Shown here in pieces: positions 45,601-55,912 of a DNA stretch of 64,000 nt. How positions within the stretch are numbered: position 1 is the first letter of the stretch; every line of letters starts with the position of its first letter. The stretch is from Taxillus chinensis. Taxonomy: Eukaryota; Streptophyta; Magnoliopsida; Santalales; Loranthaceae. The translations under genes and the position numbers were made by a program. The stretch spans positions 18,260,853 to 18,324,852 of the forward strand of contig CM042087.1 of assembly GCA_023512835.1 (NCBI GenBank), given 5' to 3'. The notes beneath the pieces are model-generated. The model worked only from the letters and a program-made list of their open reading frames with translations. It had not been told where the DNA came from and ran no database searches.

Positions 45601-46471
45601 CCACTTTAGAACAACTCCAGATGTGAAAGGTCTTGTCTTAGGTCTAGGTTTCTCAGAGGACCAAATTGCCAAGGCTCAGACTTACCCTGTCCAGACCAAG
45701 TGTCTTGCAGGCTTTATTCCTATAGACAGTGTGCTCCTTGATTGTGCAAAGGAGGTATCAATGGCGTTGCTAGTCCACCCAAGCTAGAAACACCCGAACT
45801 TACAGATCAGTCTTGGTGCATCTCAGGATAGTGATGCAGCCGTTGATGAGGTAGAACTGCAAGCTGAACCTTTAGTCAACCTGTCCTATACATCCTAACG
45901 CAAGGGTAAGGGTGTAGTAATTCCGGAGACAAACCCAAGTAGATACACCACTACTTTTGAGACTGACTCAACCAGCAAGGCTGTATCCTCCTAGCCCAAG
46001 TTTGTCCCTAGTGGTAGAATTAAGAATGGTCTAGGATATGAAAGAAAGCCTAGGAAACCTCTTAACACTCTAGTAAAACCCTTGAGACAACGTGTCCAAC
46101 CCAAACCTATAAGCTGCCCCATCTGCTGTGAAGTTAGACACCTTTCCTATCAGTGCAAATTCTACCCTGAGTGTCTTAAGAATGAATTTATTAAAGAAAT
46201 CAGGGTACGCCTTAAGCAGTTAAACATTTATGATAATCTACAACATCACAACTCTGATAGGAAGAAGAAAACTAGGCACACACAGGTTATCACACCAAAG
46301 AAACCAAAGTCTAAACCTGTGAAAACTATTTATTCTGTGCCTAAGAAAGCTACCAAAGGTAATAGTAAGAAAGGAGAGTCCTATATGAGTTCAAAGGATA
46401 ACCTTGCTAGCCAACCTAATACTAGCTCACCTAAATTAGCATGGCAAGTTAAAACTGCTCCTTCTTACTAG
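45601..46471 (+). pseudogene. Copia gag C-terminal part, right arm copy
   Basis: Continuation of the spacer gag. 45590-45787 is open but ends early after SMALLVHPS because of a one-base deletion near 45764. 46082-46471 is identical in protein to the left-arm copy: CPICCEVRHLSYQC knuckle, CKFYPECLKNEFIKEIRVRL, and KKKTRHTQVITPKKPKSKPV. Two knuckle regions with an intervening coiled coil fit a long Sire-type gag; this is inference. Confidence 0.8.
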
Positions 46472-46589
46472 AAACCAAAATTGTTAACTGCAGCTTTCAC
46501 TTACCCAAAGCCCAATCAATATTGGGCCCCCAAGACTTAGTTTCTTGTTGTGTAGGACCAGGTACCTGAAGCTGAAGCAGCTATAGGAA

Positions 46590-46865
46590 ACAAAAGATCA
46601 ATTCTAGCCAGTGATATCTTGACAGTGCTTGTTCCGTACACATGACAGATGCTGCCTCTCTTTTGAGTGAAGTAAGGGAGGTTGTCTCTTCATTTATCAC
46701 ATTCGGGGATAACAAAAAGGGTAAGATTGTTGGGAAAGGTACACTCTCTAATGGCTCTATTTCAATTCAAAACGTGTCGGTTGTTTAAGGTCTCAAACAT
46801 AACTTGTTGAACATAAGTCAATTGTGTAACAAAGGTTATGAAGTTTTGTTTACGAAACACGCCTG
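46590..46865 (+). pseudogene. Copia protease / gag-pre-integrase fragment
   Basis: The + strand encodes YLDSACSVHMTDAASLL, VVSSFITFGDNKKGKIVGKG, TLSNGSISIQNVSVV, a stop, then GLKHNLLNISQLCNKGYEVL. DSACSVHMT is the copia retropepsin motif with DSG changed to DSA, as is common in Sire-like elements. Integrase, RT and RNase H are absent: the sequence passes directly into LTR sequence at about 46880. Confidence 0.83.
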
Positions 46866-46879
46866 GACTGTTTTAGATC

Positions 46880-47400
46880 TTGTCCCGATGTAAGACAAAC
46901 TCGTTGAAAACCTAAATCATCTTACACGTGGATCACACAGATATGTGGACATGACTTTAATTGCACTTGGAATCATGCAAAGTAATTCAAAGTTTAAAGA
47001 CCCAAGATCTTGAGCTCCACATCCGCAGCAATCAAGGCAGAGAGATTTTCGAAGAACAGCCAATGCTGCACATTGCTCGGAAGAACAAGTTCCAAGAATG
47101 TTTTCTAACGGATGGCTACATATATTAACACTTGTATATTTTCATAGATGCGTATACATGTACAAGAGCTTTTAGAGATCATATTGGCTAGTGTGTGAGT
47201 TATTGTAAACAGAGTATAAGAGAGTTTACAGTAGATCGAAAAGCTTCATTAGCTTTAATCTGTTACTATTTTGTTGTATTTATCTTTTGATAATAAAACA
47301 AAATACTTTCACTATCTGGTTATCTTCCAAACTGTTTTTATTGTTTAACCAGATAAGTATTGTGCCAGAGACGAAGATCTTCGAAAAAAAGAAGCTATTG
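46880..47400 (+). mobile_element. Copia 3' LTR fragment, right arm
   Basis: It shows CTTACACGTGGATCACAC, GATCTTGAGCTCCACATCCG, AGAGCTTTTAGAGATCATATTGGCTAG and TATCTTTTGATAATAAAAC, in the same order as the solo LTR at 15586-17108. The typical CACCCCCCTCTAGG end is missing, so it is a deleted relic. Its right edge is imprecise. Confidence 0.7.
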
Positions 47401-47736
47401 AGACTAAAATTGTGATAGATTATTAATTGTCCCAAATTAGGGACAAAATTTACCATCCTCAAATACCCTAAAATTTATAAATTTGATAATCGTCCCAAAC
47501 CAACAAAATTTTAATTTTAATTTTAAAAAAAATTAAAATTTACATACTTTGTAGAAAGCGGAACTAATTTCCGTCCCAAACACAAGCGAGATTAATTTCC
47601 GTCCCTTTTTCAATTTCATCGGGAAACGTCTCTTCAACTTCGCTTGGCCTCCCCTTTGAGTACTTTGGTTTCCAATTTTTAATTCGCGTCTACTTTTTTG
47701 GGTTCAGGGTAGGGTTTGTGATTTGGTTTGTTGCAG
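47401..47736 (+). other. Intron-like sequence before the PP2C exon
   Basis: AT-rich sequence with TTTTAATTTTAATTTTAAAAAAAATT, ending in a pyrimidine-rich GTTTGTGATTTGGTTTGTTGCAG, a good 3' splice site directly before the PP2C exon. This suggests the fragment was taken from genomic DNA, not from a spliced transcript. Confidence 0.6.
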
Positions 47737-47955
47737 AGTTCACGATGGAGCAGGGTGGGTTGTCGACGGATGTAATCAAGAAGGCTTTCGATGCCACCGA
47801 GGAGGAGTTTCTCCATTTGGTGAAGCAGTCGTTTCAGGCACGGCCACAGATCGCGTCTGTTGGGTCGTGTTGTCTAGTAGGTGCCATTTCTAACGACGTT
47901 TTGTATGTGGCTATCTCGGGGACTCCAGGGCAGTTCTTAGCCGCAAGGGTGTAGG
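47737..47955 (+). pseudogene. Protein phosphatase 2C exon fragment, right arm copy
   Basis: The frame reads MEQGGLSTDVIKKAFDATEE (from 47745), then EFLHLVKQSFQARPQIASVG and SCCLVGAISNDVLYVA. This matches plant clade D PP2C phosphatases, which remove phosphate from Ser/Thr using two metal ions. At about 47911 one base is missing, so the following NLGDSRAVL motif, part of the metal-binding core, is shifted: the current frame reads ISGTPGQFLAARV and stops. The first and later exons are absent. The upstream frame start MIWFVAEFT is intronic. It is a captured or left-behind piece of a host gene, broken before duplication because the left arm has the same lesion. Confidence 0.85.
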
Positions 47956-48427
47956 GGAGGGCCCGGATCTGTTTCCTGCTCCCCGTTGCCTATTGACTCT
48001 TCTTCAGGTCAGAGGGGGGCTATCCCTTAACGAGTTCAGCATTGGCTACCGCCCTCATCCTTACTTTGGGTGGGTTGGAGGCCGTCTCCTGCACACGTAC
48101 CATCTCTCTACATTTCGTGCGGGCCTGGACATACCGGCACTGTGGGGCGCGGTCTCGCCATAGCTTGTGGTGGATCGTTCTCCCTCAAGCTTCCATGTCA
48201 TTTCTATGTTCGATCGCTGACTTGGGCCGGCTGCTTCGCGATGGATCGTGCTCAACCGTCTGTCCTCGGTGAATGGAGCTCTTTGGTCTACCGGCGCATT
48301 TCCACGTCCGATCTCTGCCTTGGGCCAGCCACTTGCGTGGCTATTCAACCCACTCTAGGCTCTCAAGGACCAATAGGATGTTATAGGCCTAACGTCATTA
48401 TGGGTCGTATGTTGTTAGGAGGCGACT
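47956..48427 (+). other. GC-rich unrecognised block, right arm
   Basis: Mirror of 37582-38052. Frames such as 48070-48438 are open but unrecognised. It contains an imperfect ~96-base direct repeat (CGATCGCTGACTTGGGCCGG and CGATCTCTGCCTTGGGCCAG). Confidence 0.5.
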
Positions 48428-48554
48428 GTCATCACTAGTTTTCGTCCAGGCTCATTTTGGATGGGCTCAATCGAAACCAAGTGAGAAATAGAGTCGTCAC
48501 CAACTATTTTTGGGATACATTTGGATATCCTATCTACCTTGAGTAGCTATGATG
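48428..48554 (-). mobile_element. Inverted tail of a family T LTR
   Basis: The reverse complement of the last 128 bases of LTR copy A (37454-37581). It stops at 48554, where E1 sequence begins. Confidence 0.9.
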
Positions 48555-48595
48555 CTAGCGTTGATCGTTTGTTGTTTGTTGTTGTGGCCAGTGTG

Positions 48596-48653
48596 ATGGC
48601 ACCACTGAGGAGAGCTGTCTGAGGCCAGGGCCCGGCAGAGGAGCCCAGGATAG
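48596..48653 (+). pseudogene. E1 gag start, cut by a solo LTR
   Basis: ATG at 48596 encodes MAPLRRAV followed by a stop and then GQGPAEEPR-like sequence, parallel to the MAPLRRCDRGKG start of the G1 gag. After 48653 the solo LTR intervenes; gag resumes at 51367-51371, the second copy of GATAG. The 48555-48595 leader (TAGCGTTGATCG, GGCCAGTGTG) resembles the G1 leader. Confidence 0.7.
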
Positions 48654-49129
48654 TGTTGGACCCCATTTTGTCTAGGTTGGACATAATAACCCCATTCGAT
48701 ATATACACCTTTTTGCCCATGCCATATACCTTGTTACACAGGTCCTTAAGGATTACCCCAATTTGCACAAGATGGATACACTTACACGAACAGGGAAGCC
48801 CAAAATAGATAACCTTTTCTACAAACCCCTAAAGTATCCCAAGATCAATGCCAGGTGATAGAGGATGAAATTTGGAGACTAACGCACTTGACCAAGCTCA
48901 ATTCTGATTTAAAATAAAGAAGCTATGACCAAAACAATTTTTGCTGGAAAAAGTCAAATTTGCCAAAAGACGGTCAATGCCCCAGGTCAAACTGCCCGAA
49001 AATGTGCACATGAGGAATAGTCCGAAATGTCTATTTTTGCGAATACGGGTCCTCCGAAACAATCCCTGAAAGGTCATCCTTTTTTGCATTTTGGGTGGGG
49101 GTAAAAAGGTAATTAAAAGTTTTAAAGTG

Positions 49130-49375
49130 TCGGCAGGTCGAAGCCTCGAAGCCTCGAAGCCTTGAAGCCTGCAAACACTTTGACCCATTGACTGTTGACC
49201 TTCGACCCTTCACCCCTGCCCTTCGACCCACCGACCTTCAACCCGTTGATCGTTGACCTTTAACCTGCCGACACTTCGACCCGTTGATCGTTGACCTTCG
49301 ACCCACCAACCTTCGACCCGTTGACCATTGACCTTCGACCCTGCCGACACTTCGACCCTTTGACTCGTTGACCTT
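49130..49375. repeat. CTTCGACC/TTGACC-rich tract in family T LTR B
   Basis: Semi-regular TTCGACCC, GTTGACCTTCGACCC and GCCGACACTTCGACCC units. More regular than the copy A tract. Confidence 0.8.
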
Positions 49376-50599
49376 CGCTGTTTGGCTTCTTTCGCTGACT
49401 CTCTCGCTGGCATTCTCGCTAGCTACTCACGGGACACATTCGTTATGAGTTGGCCATCTGACAGAGTGTTTTTCAACGCCTGTCGGTAACATGTGCTAAA
49501 TGAAAAATTAAAAAAGGACAATCATGAGCTACACAAGTCATTGTTCCCTCCAACAGAAAGCAGAATCTGAAAATAAAAAATACTGCATCAATAATACAAC
49601 ATTAAATGCTGCAATCAATGCAATCCAGCCAATTCCTTTAAAATGCAGTCTTCTGTCCACGCGAAAAAGAGTGTTCGGCAGAGGGAAAAAAGAGTTCAGC
49701 CCTAGAAAAGAAAAAAGAAGAGGGAGATTACGCCCAACCAAAAAAAAAAGGAGAACATTCTGCAAAAGAAAAAAACGAAAAGTTCTGCTATTCTGTCATC
49801 TGCCCCAATCTTCACATCTAATTCCCTGATCCCAAAAGAGGAACACCCAGATTTTCGCCCAACTCTCTCCCTTTCCCAAAACCAAAATCTCCTATCCTTT
49901 CCAACTCTTCTTTCTCTCCTGCTCGTTTCAGCTCTCTTTTCCCAGAAAACGAAAAAATACAAAAAAAAAAAAAAAAAAAACAATTCCAGTCTGCCCCCTT
50001 CTTTTTTGTTCTTATGTTTCCATCACAAATCAAAAAAAATCTTTATTTCCCTATTTCTTATGCCCACTTTCCTTATTCCCAGCCACCAAAAATCTCAGAC
50101 CCAAAAAATACATCATTCCAGTCCTCCAAATACTAGGAAATCTTTTTCACAAATCTTATTGCCAGATTTGTTCGATCAATTGGAGCAGGCGACTATAGGC
50201 GTAGACAGGATTCACACAGTAGTCCGATGTTCGAAGCTCTAAAGTCGGTTCTATAATCCTAACCGATTTCCGTCATTTATTATTTCTTAGCGTAATTATC
50301 CTTATATTTGATGTAATTCTTAGTCTTTTCTTGTATTTTTTTCTTTTTCCAGTTATTGTTATGTGTTGTATTTTCTTTGTATTTTCCTTTTTATGTTGTT
50401 GACATCTGTTGTATTTTTCTTATATTTCTTTTTTTTTCTCTCGTATATATTGTATGTTGTAATATGTAAAGAATAGTAAGGAAAAAGAGAGAGCAAAGAG
50501 AGGAATGAAAACGAAAAGGAGAAAAAAAAAGGGTGGTTTTATTTTTTTATGTTATTTTTGTATGTCACAACCACACAATTCACGTTTTATTTTGATATG

Positions 50600-50902
50600 C
50601 ATGTATTTTGATATGGTCAATTCTTAAAAAAAAAAAAAAAAACAAAAAAACAAAACGTTTTCCATAAAATGTTTTCCAAAACGTTTTCAATAAAAGGTTT
50701 TCAAAATGTTTTCAAAAATGTCTCCTTAAAAAACAAAAAAACAAAAAAAAAAAAAAAAAAAAACAAAAAAAACAAAAAACGTTTTGCAAGAAAATGTTTT
50801 CAAAATGTTTTCAATAAAATGTTTTGAAAATATTTTAATAAAATGTTTTCCAAAATGTCTTCCAAAAAAAACAACAAAAAAACAAAACAAAACAAAAAAC
50901 AA

Positions 50903-50933
<31 letters not shown>

Positions 50934-50960
50934 CAAAAACAAAAACGTAGGATTTCATTT
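50600..50960. repeat. A-rich / AAAACGTTTTC repeat stretch
   Basis: Poly(A)-like runs alternate with about ten AAAATGTTTTC or AAAACGTTTTC words and then (ACAAAA)n. It lies inside family T LTR copy B; copy A has a shorter version at about 36840-37130. Confidence 0.8.
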
Positions 50961-51371
50961 TCCACCTCAAATAAAAAAGCAAAAAAATAAGATTTTTAGG
51001 ATTCCCTTAAAGATTTAGGGTAAATCAATTTTAACCATAACTTTGACAAATAACTTAGTTAAATAAAAAGTATAGACTTTCTAGGAAAACAATAGTGCCT
51101 CAATCGAATCACGGCAGTACAAATAAATAGAAAACCTCCTCCTCCGAAAGTAGATACCGAAAGGGCGCTGTAGGGGTGCTAATCCTTCCCTACGCGTAAC
51201 CAACTCCCGAACCCTTCTCTGATAACGCAGACCACACCTTTAAACTACTCAAAGAAGAGGGTATCCAACTGTACCCCAAAAACAGTTGGTGGCGACTCTA
51301 AATTTCTCACGGTTGGTTTAGTTTGACCTCACCCCAAACGGGCCCGGACAAAAACCAGTGATGACAGATAG

Positions 51372-52451
51372 AGTCGGGGCACCAGGGCAACAGAGCCTGC
51401 AGCAGAGGTCGTTAGCTCCCATTGTGGGACCTGATTTGGCGCAGGTGTTGATTCAGTTGCAGGAGACCATGCAGGGTATGCAGGGCTCGATGAGGGATAT
51501 GGCTAGAGAGGTGGATGAGCTGAAGAGGCAGCAGCTGCCTCAGCAGCCGCCACAGCCTCAACAGCAGGAGGCGAGGGTGGTGCAGGATATGCACCGGCAG
51601 GAGATCGTGATAGAGCTAGCACAACGAGGAGTGGACTGGGCTGCACAGTTTTTGAAACATGCACCTAGGACTTTTGAGGATGGTTCACGGCCAGAGGTAG
51701 CCGAGGACTGGATTAGGTGGACAGAGGACATCTTTGAGATGATTGGGGTGCAAGATGAGAAGCGGGTACGAGTGGTGACGCACTATCTGTTGGGTATCCC
51801 ACACAGGTGGTGGGAATCCACGAGAGCTGTCCATGGCAGTCAAATGAGCTGGCAAGAGTTTGTTGAGTGCTTCTTTGGAGAATATTTTCCTAGCTCGATA
51901 CAGTATGCTCGATGAAGAAAGTATTATGAGCTTCAGCAGGGTAGCCAAACGGTGGGTGAGTATGTGCAAGCTTTCACAGATTTAGGGCAGTTGGCTCTTG
52001 AGGCTTGGGAAAAGGAAGCCCGTAAGATGCAGGATTTTATTCAGGGCTTGAGGCCATCTCTGAAAAGACAGCTGGAACCGATGCGATTGACCGGCCTACG
52101 GGAGGCGGTCAACAAGGCACTCATTATTGAGCGAGGTCGGGATCGGGCGAGAGCCCGAGAGGCCGGGCGGTTAGGCGGTCCGAGCAAGAAGAGGCGAGTG
52201 GGGAGAGCAGTGCAGTTCATCCTGAGAGGAGGCAGGTGCAGAGGGTTTCTAGCCAGGTGGTGGGACCCCATGAGAGTTCAGCCAGCAGGAGGCCAGGGGC
52301 CTGTTGGAGCTGTGGTTTGACTGGGCATGTATTGAGAGATTGCCCGTGGAAAAAGATGACATGCTTCCAATGTGGGAAGGTGGGACATGGAGCTAGGGAA
52401 TGTGTTACCCTTAGCTCGACCAGCAGTGTAGTCCCTCGTCTGAAAGAGTAG
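51372..52451 (+). pseudogene. E1 gag main part
   Basis: Gypsy gag. After Gln-rich sequence it has the Retrotrans_gag domain: PRTFEDGSRPEVAEDWIRWT, IGVQDEKRVRVVTHYLLGIP, HRWWESTRAVHG and FVECFFGEYFP. A stop occurs at 51913 (TGA in ARYAR-RKYYE). It continues with GSQTVGEYVQAFTDLGQLAL, QDFIQGLRPSLKRQLEPMRL and EAVNKALIIERGRDR. Another frame then carries two CCHC knuckles, CWSCGLTGHVLRDC and CFQCGKVGHGAREC, and ends at 52451. Frame breaks occur at about 51913 and 52250. The protein would package RNA. Confidence 0.9.
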
Positions 52452-52484
52452 GGACAGAGGAGTGGGGCTCCACCTCAGAGGTCA

Positions 52485-53852
52485 GTGCTGCCGGCACAGA
52501 GTACGCAGACGCAACCCGCGGTGCAGCAGCCTCAGCGGGAGGCACAGGGTCATGTTGATCAGCGGGGCAAAGCCCCAATGGGCCAGGCTAGTGGTAGTGG
52601 GCCACGAGGGAGGACTTTTTCCCTTACCAGCAGAGAGGCAGAGGTTCCACTAGTGGACGAGGCAGGAGTAGGACCTTCAGTGGTGAGAGGTACCATCATC
52701 ATTTCTCATACTATCTGTTCAGTTTTGATTGATACTGGTGCTACCCATTCTTTTATTTTGTATGCTACGGTGGTTGGGTTGGAGTTAGACCAGGAGACAG
52801 TTAGTCAGTCTCTGATGGTTGCTTCACCTTTGGGTGGAATTGTGATACTTTAGAGTATCTGTCGTGCTTGTCAATTAACACTTGGGGGTGTTAACTTGTT
52901 GTGTGATTTGTACATCATGGAGTTAAATGATTTTGATGTTATCCTGGGTATGGATTGGTTGGTCTCCATGGAGGCCAAGATTGATTGTTTTCGACAGCGT
53001 ATGATGTTCCTCATGCCAGAGGGCACGCGGGGTGCCTTTGTGGGTGAGTGGACTGAGGAGGCATGCAGGTTGGGACCTTTGAGGCATCGGTGGGGTGATG
53101 TGACCCACCAGTTAGCCAGCTTGATATTGGTTGATAAGAGGAGAGAGGGGAAGGATGTTTTGCCACCCATTGTAGATCAATTCCTAAATGTATTTCCTGA
53201 GGACTTGGTCAGTTTGCCACCTGTGAGGGAGGTAGAGTTTTCGATTGAGTTGTTGTCGAGGACAGCACTTATTCGGGTGGTGGCCTACCCGATGGTGCCG
53301 ACAGAGCTTAGAGAGGTCAAGAGGCAGATAAATGACCTATTGGCACAAGGCTTTATTAGGTGGAGTAGCTCACCGTGGGGTGCTCCAGTATTGTTCGCCA
53401 AGAAGGCAGATGGTTCACTTCGGCTGTGTATAGACTACCGGAAGCTAAACAAGGTGACTGTGAAGAACAGGTATCCATTACTGAGGATCGATGATCTGTT
53501 TGATTAGTTTTGAGGTGCGAGATGGTTTTCCAAGATAGACTTGAGGTCTGGATACCATCAGTCGAGGGTTAGGGAGGCAGATATCCCTAAGACCGCATTC
53601 AGTTGTCGTTACGGGCATTTTGAGTGGCTTGTGATGTCGTTTGGGCTCACAAATGCTCCGATAGTCTTTATGGGATTAATGAACCAGGTGTTTGCTCCAT
53701 ATTTAGATATGTTCATTGTGGTGTTTATCAACGATATTTTGGTCTATTCGGCGACCAAGTGGAGCATGAGGAGCATTTGCAAGGTTGTGTTGCAGACCTT
53801 ACGGGAGCAGCGGTTGTACGTGAAGTTCATGAAATGTGACTTCTGGTTGTAA
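52485..53852 (+). pseudogene. E1 protease and reverse transcriptase
   Basis: Protease: TICSVLIDTGATHSFILYAT with the DTG triad intact, then a stop at about 52851. From 52896: [82 protein letters not shown], then stops at about 53505-53514. It continues with [40 protein letters not shown] and the active site [11 protein letters not shown]. The first Asp of the DD pair (normally FIDDILVYS) is Asn, which should abolish polymerase activity. E2 has the same change. Frames are broken near 52851, 53507 and 53852. Confidence 0.92.
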
Positions 53853-53855
53853 TAG

Positions 53856-54560
53856 GTGCACTTCTTGGGGCATGTGGTATCTTCGGAGGGTATCACAGTG
53901 GATCCTGAGAAGATCGAGGTAGTTATGTCATGGAAGAGGCCCACGAATGTGTTTGAGATTCGTAGTTTCCTTGGTTTAGCAGGCTACTATTGGAGGTTTG
54001 TGGAGGATTTTTCCAGGTTGGCAGCACCTATGACGAACCTGACGAGGAAGGGAGTTCCTTTTATTTGGTCTGGTGCGTGTAAGAGTGCTTTCATGGAGCT
54101 GAAGGCACGATTGACCTCAGCACCTATCTTGATTCTCCCATAAGAGGGTGTGCCTTTCGAGGTGTATTGTGATGCTTCTGAGTGGGATTGGGTTGTGTGT
54201 TGATGCAGGCTCGGCGGGTGATTGTTTATGGATCTAGGCAATTGAGACCACATGAGCGAACTATCCCACGCATGATTTGGAGTTGGCGCAGTGATCTTTG
54301 CTTTAAAGAGTCTGGCAAGATTATCTCCTTGGGGAGAAATTTGTGGTATATACGGACCACAAGAGCTTGCAGTATATCTTTTCTCAGCGAGACCTGAACC
54401 TTAGGCAGAGGCGGTGGGTGGAGTACCTGTAGAAGTTTCAGTTGGATATAATGTACACCCCTGGGAAGGGTAATATGGTGGCAGATGCTCTGAGTAGGAA
54501 GAGCAGGGCCGTGGTGGCCCATTGTGCCATTAAGGAATGGGAGATGATGAGTCAGTTGGT
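53856..54560 (+). pseudogene. E1 RT thumb and RNase H
   Basis: 53856-54143 encodes [60 protein letters not shown] and [21 protein letters not shown] stop follows at 54141. RNase H remnants are CDASEW near 54168, KHEL-type text lost in frameshifts, and YTPGKGNMVADALSRKSRAV at about 54457-54516 with EWEMMSQLVVMRLQM. Confidence 0.85.
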
Positions 54561-54699
54561 AGTGATGAGGTTGCAGATGGTAACCAGCGAGGGGTGAGGG
54601 ACCCTCAGTGTTGTTGTCGCAGTCCCTGAGTTACAGTGTCGGATCATAGAGGATCATCTTGGGGACGTTGATTGTGAGGTCATCAGGGATAGGATTCAT

Positions 54700-55912
54700 A
54701 TTGGGCAGGCATCTTCTGATTGGACTGAGGATGTAGAGCATATATTGAGGTATAGGGGTCGACTGATAGTTCCCACTTCTCTTCAGGAGGTTCTTCGGGA
54801 ATTTCACCAGTCGAGGTTAGCTGTACATCCTGGTGGGACCAAGATGTACCATGCCGTGAGGAGGCAGTATTGGTGGCCAGGCCTGAAGAAGGCCGTTGCT
54901 GATTTTGTGCGGAGGTGTTTGACCTGTCCAGGTGGTCAAGGCAGCACACCCGAGATCGAGATGGTGAGTTGCAGTCATTACTAGTGCCAGAGTGGAAATG
55001 GGACCACGTAACCATGGATTTTGTCACTGGACTTCCTCGTTCCGGGGGACACGACACTATGGGTTATTGTGGACCGATTGACCAAATCAGCACATATTTT
55101 TCCGATTCGGGAGACAGACCCAGTGAGGACTTTGGGACAGAGGTATCTTGATATTGTTAGGTGGTTGTATGGAGTCCCATTGTCCATTGTATCTGATCGG
55201 GATGTGAGGTTCACCTCTTAGTTTTGGAGACAGTTGTAGCGAGCTTTGGGTACTAGGGTGAACCTCAGTACAGCCTTTCATCCGCAAACGGATGGTCAGT
55301 CGGAGCGGACAATTCAGACACTCGAGGATATGTTGCGTGCCTGTGTCCTAGATTTTGGAGGTTGTTGGGAGACTCACCTTTATTTGGTGGAGTTCTCTTA
55401 CAACAACAGTTATTAGGCAATGATTGGGATGGCTCCATATGAGGCGCTATATGGGTGGCCTTGTAGATCACCTTTGTGTTGGGCACAGACAGGAGAGACA
55501 GCGGTTCTCGGTCCTGATATGGTTCAAGAGACCACGGAGATAGTGCAGTTGATTCGACAGCGTATGTTGACAGCACATAGTAGGCAGAAATCCTACACGA
55601 ACCAGAGGCGTTGACCTTTGCAGTTTGAGGTGGGGGACCATGTATTTTTGCGGGTTTCACCGCGTTGAGGGCATCGGAGGTTTGGGTGTGGATCCAAACT
55701 TTCCCCTCGTTTTGTGGGGCCGTTTAAGATTGTTGCCACCGTGGGTGCAGTGGCTTACCGATTAGCTTTGCCACCAGAGTTGGCGCGAGTACATGATGTG
55801 TTTCATGTGTCTCAATTGAGACGGTATCACCCCGATCCTTCTCATGTGTTGGACTATCGCAAGATAGACTTAGCTGACAATGGTGTCGTTGCTGAGATGC
55901 CGACATAGATTT
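54700..55912 (+). pseudogene. E1 integrase
   Basis: From 54745: MRYRGRLIVPTSLQEVLREF, then the HHCC zinc finger (H-QSRLAVHPGGTKMYHAVRR, WWPGLKKAVADFVRRCLTC), with the second half shifted compared with E2. The core shows WKWDHVTMDFVTGLPRS, DTTLWVIVDRLTKSAHIFPI and VSDRDVRFTS. It continues with [20 protein letters not shown] and GMAPYEALYGWPCRSPLCW. 55714-55908 encodes the post-core [20 protein letters not shown] and [20 protein letters not shown]. Stops occur at about 54981, 55220, 55240, 55415 and 55612. Confidence 0.9.

Larger units (their letters stand above)
43911..48554 (-). repeat. Right arm of the 4.65-kb inverted repeat (palindrome)
   Basis: Reverse complement of 37454-42100. The inner end is CCAGTTGG (43911) and the outer end is GAGTAGCTATGATG (48554). 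Outside lies CTAGCGTTG on this side and GTAATGTAGACCA on the left, so no target-site duplication frames the structure. Right-arm differences include a one-base deletion at about 45764 that truncates the gag frame, and a rearranged stretch at about 45810-45822 (CAGTCTTGGTGC). Confidence 0.96.
48654..51366 (+). mobile_element. Solo LTR of family T, copy B, inserted in E1 gag
   Basis: It begins TGTTGGACCCCATTTTG and ends AACCAGTGATGACA. It is flanked by perfect GATAG duplications (48649-48653 and 51367-51371). 2713 bases with no PBS beyond it and no coding sequence. It contains CTTCGACC repeats, a long A-rich AACAAAAACA stretch with TTTTCCAAAACGTTTTCAA words, and GGGGTGCTAATCCTTCCCTA. Frames at 49524-50242 and 50726-50990 are low-complexity shadows. 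Confidence 0.92.

Noticed and set aside
47718..47954. Intact small PP2C-like gene
   Set aside because: The first nine codons are intronic, a one-base deletion shifts the core motif, and other exons are missing.
37454..48554. Palindrome arms as terminal inverted repeats of a giant DNA transposon (MULE or foldback type)
   Set aside because: No target-site duplication at the outer ends, the left end lies inside a continuous LTR, and no transposase is present.
50726..50990. Phe/Cys-rich or Lys/Gln-rich proteins
   Set aside because: Translations of AACAAAA low-complexity sequence in the family T solo LTR.
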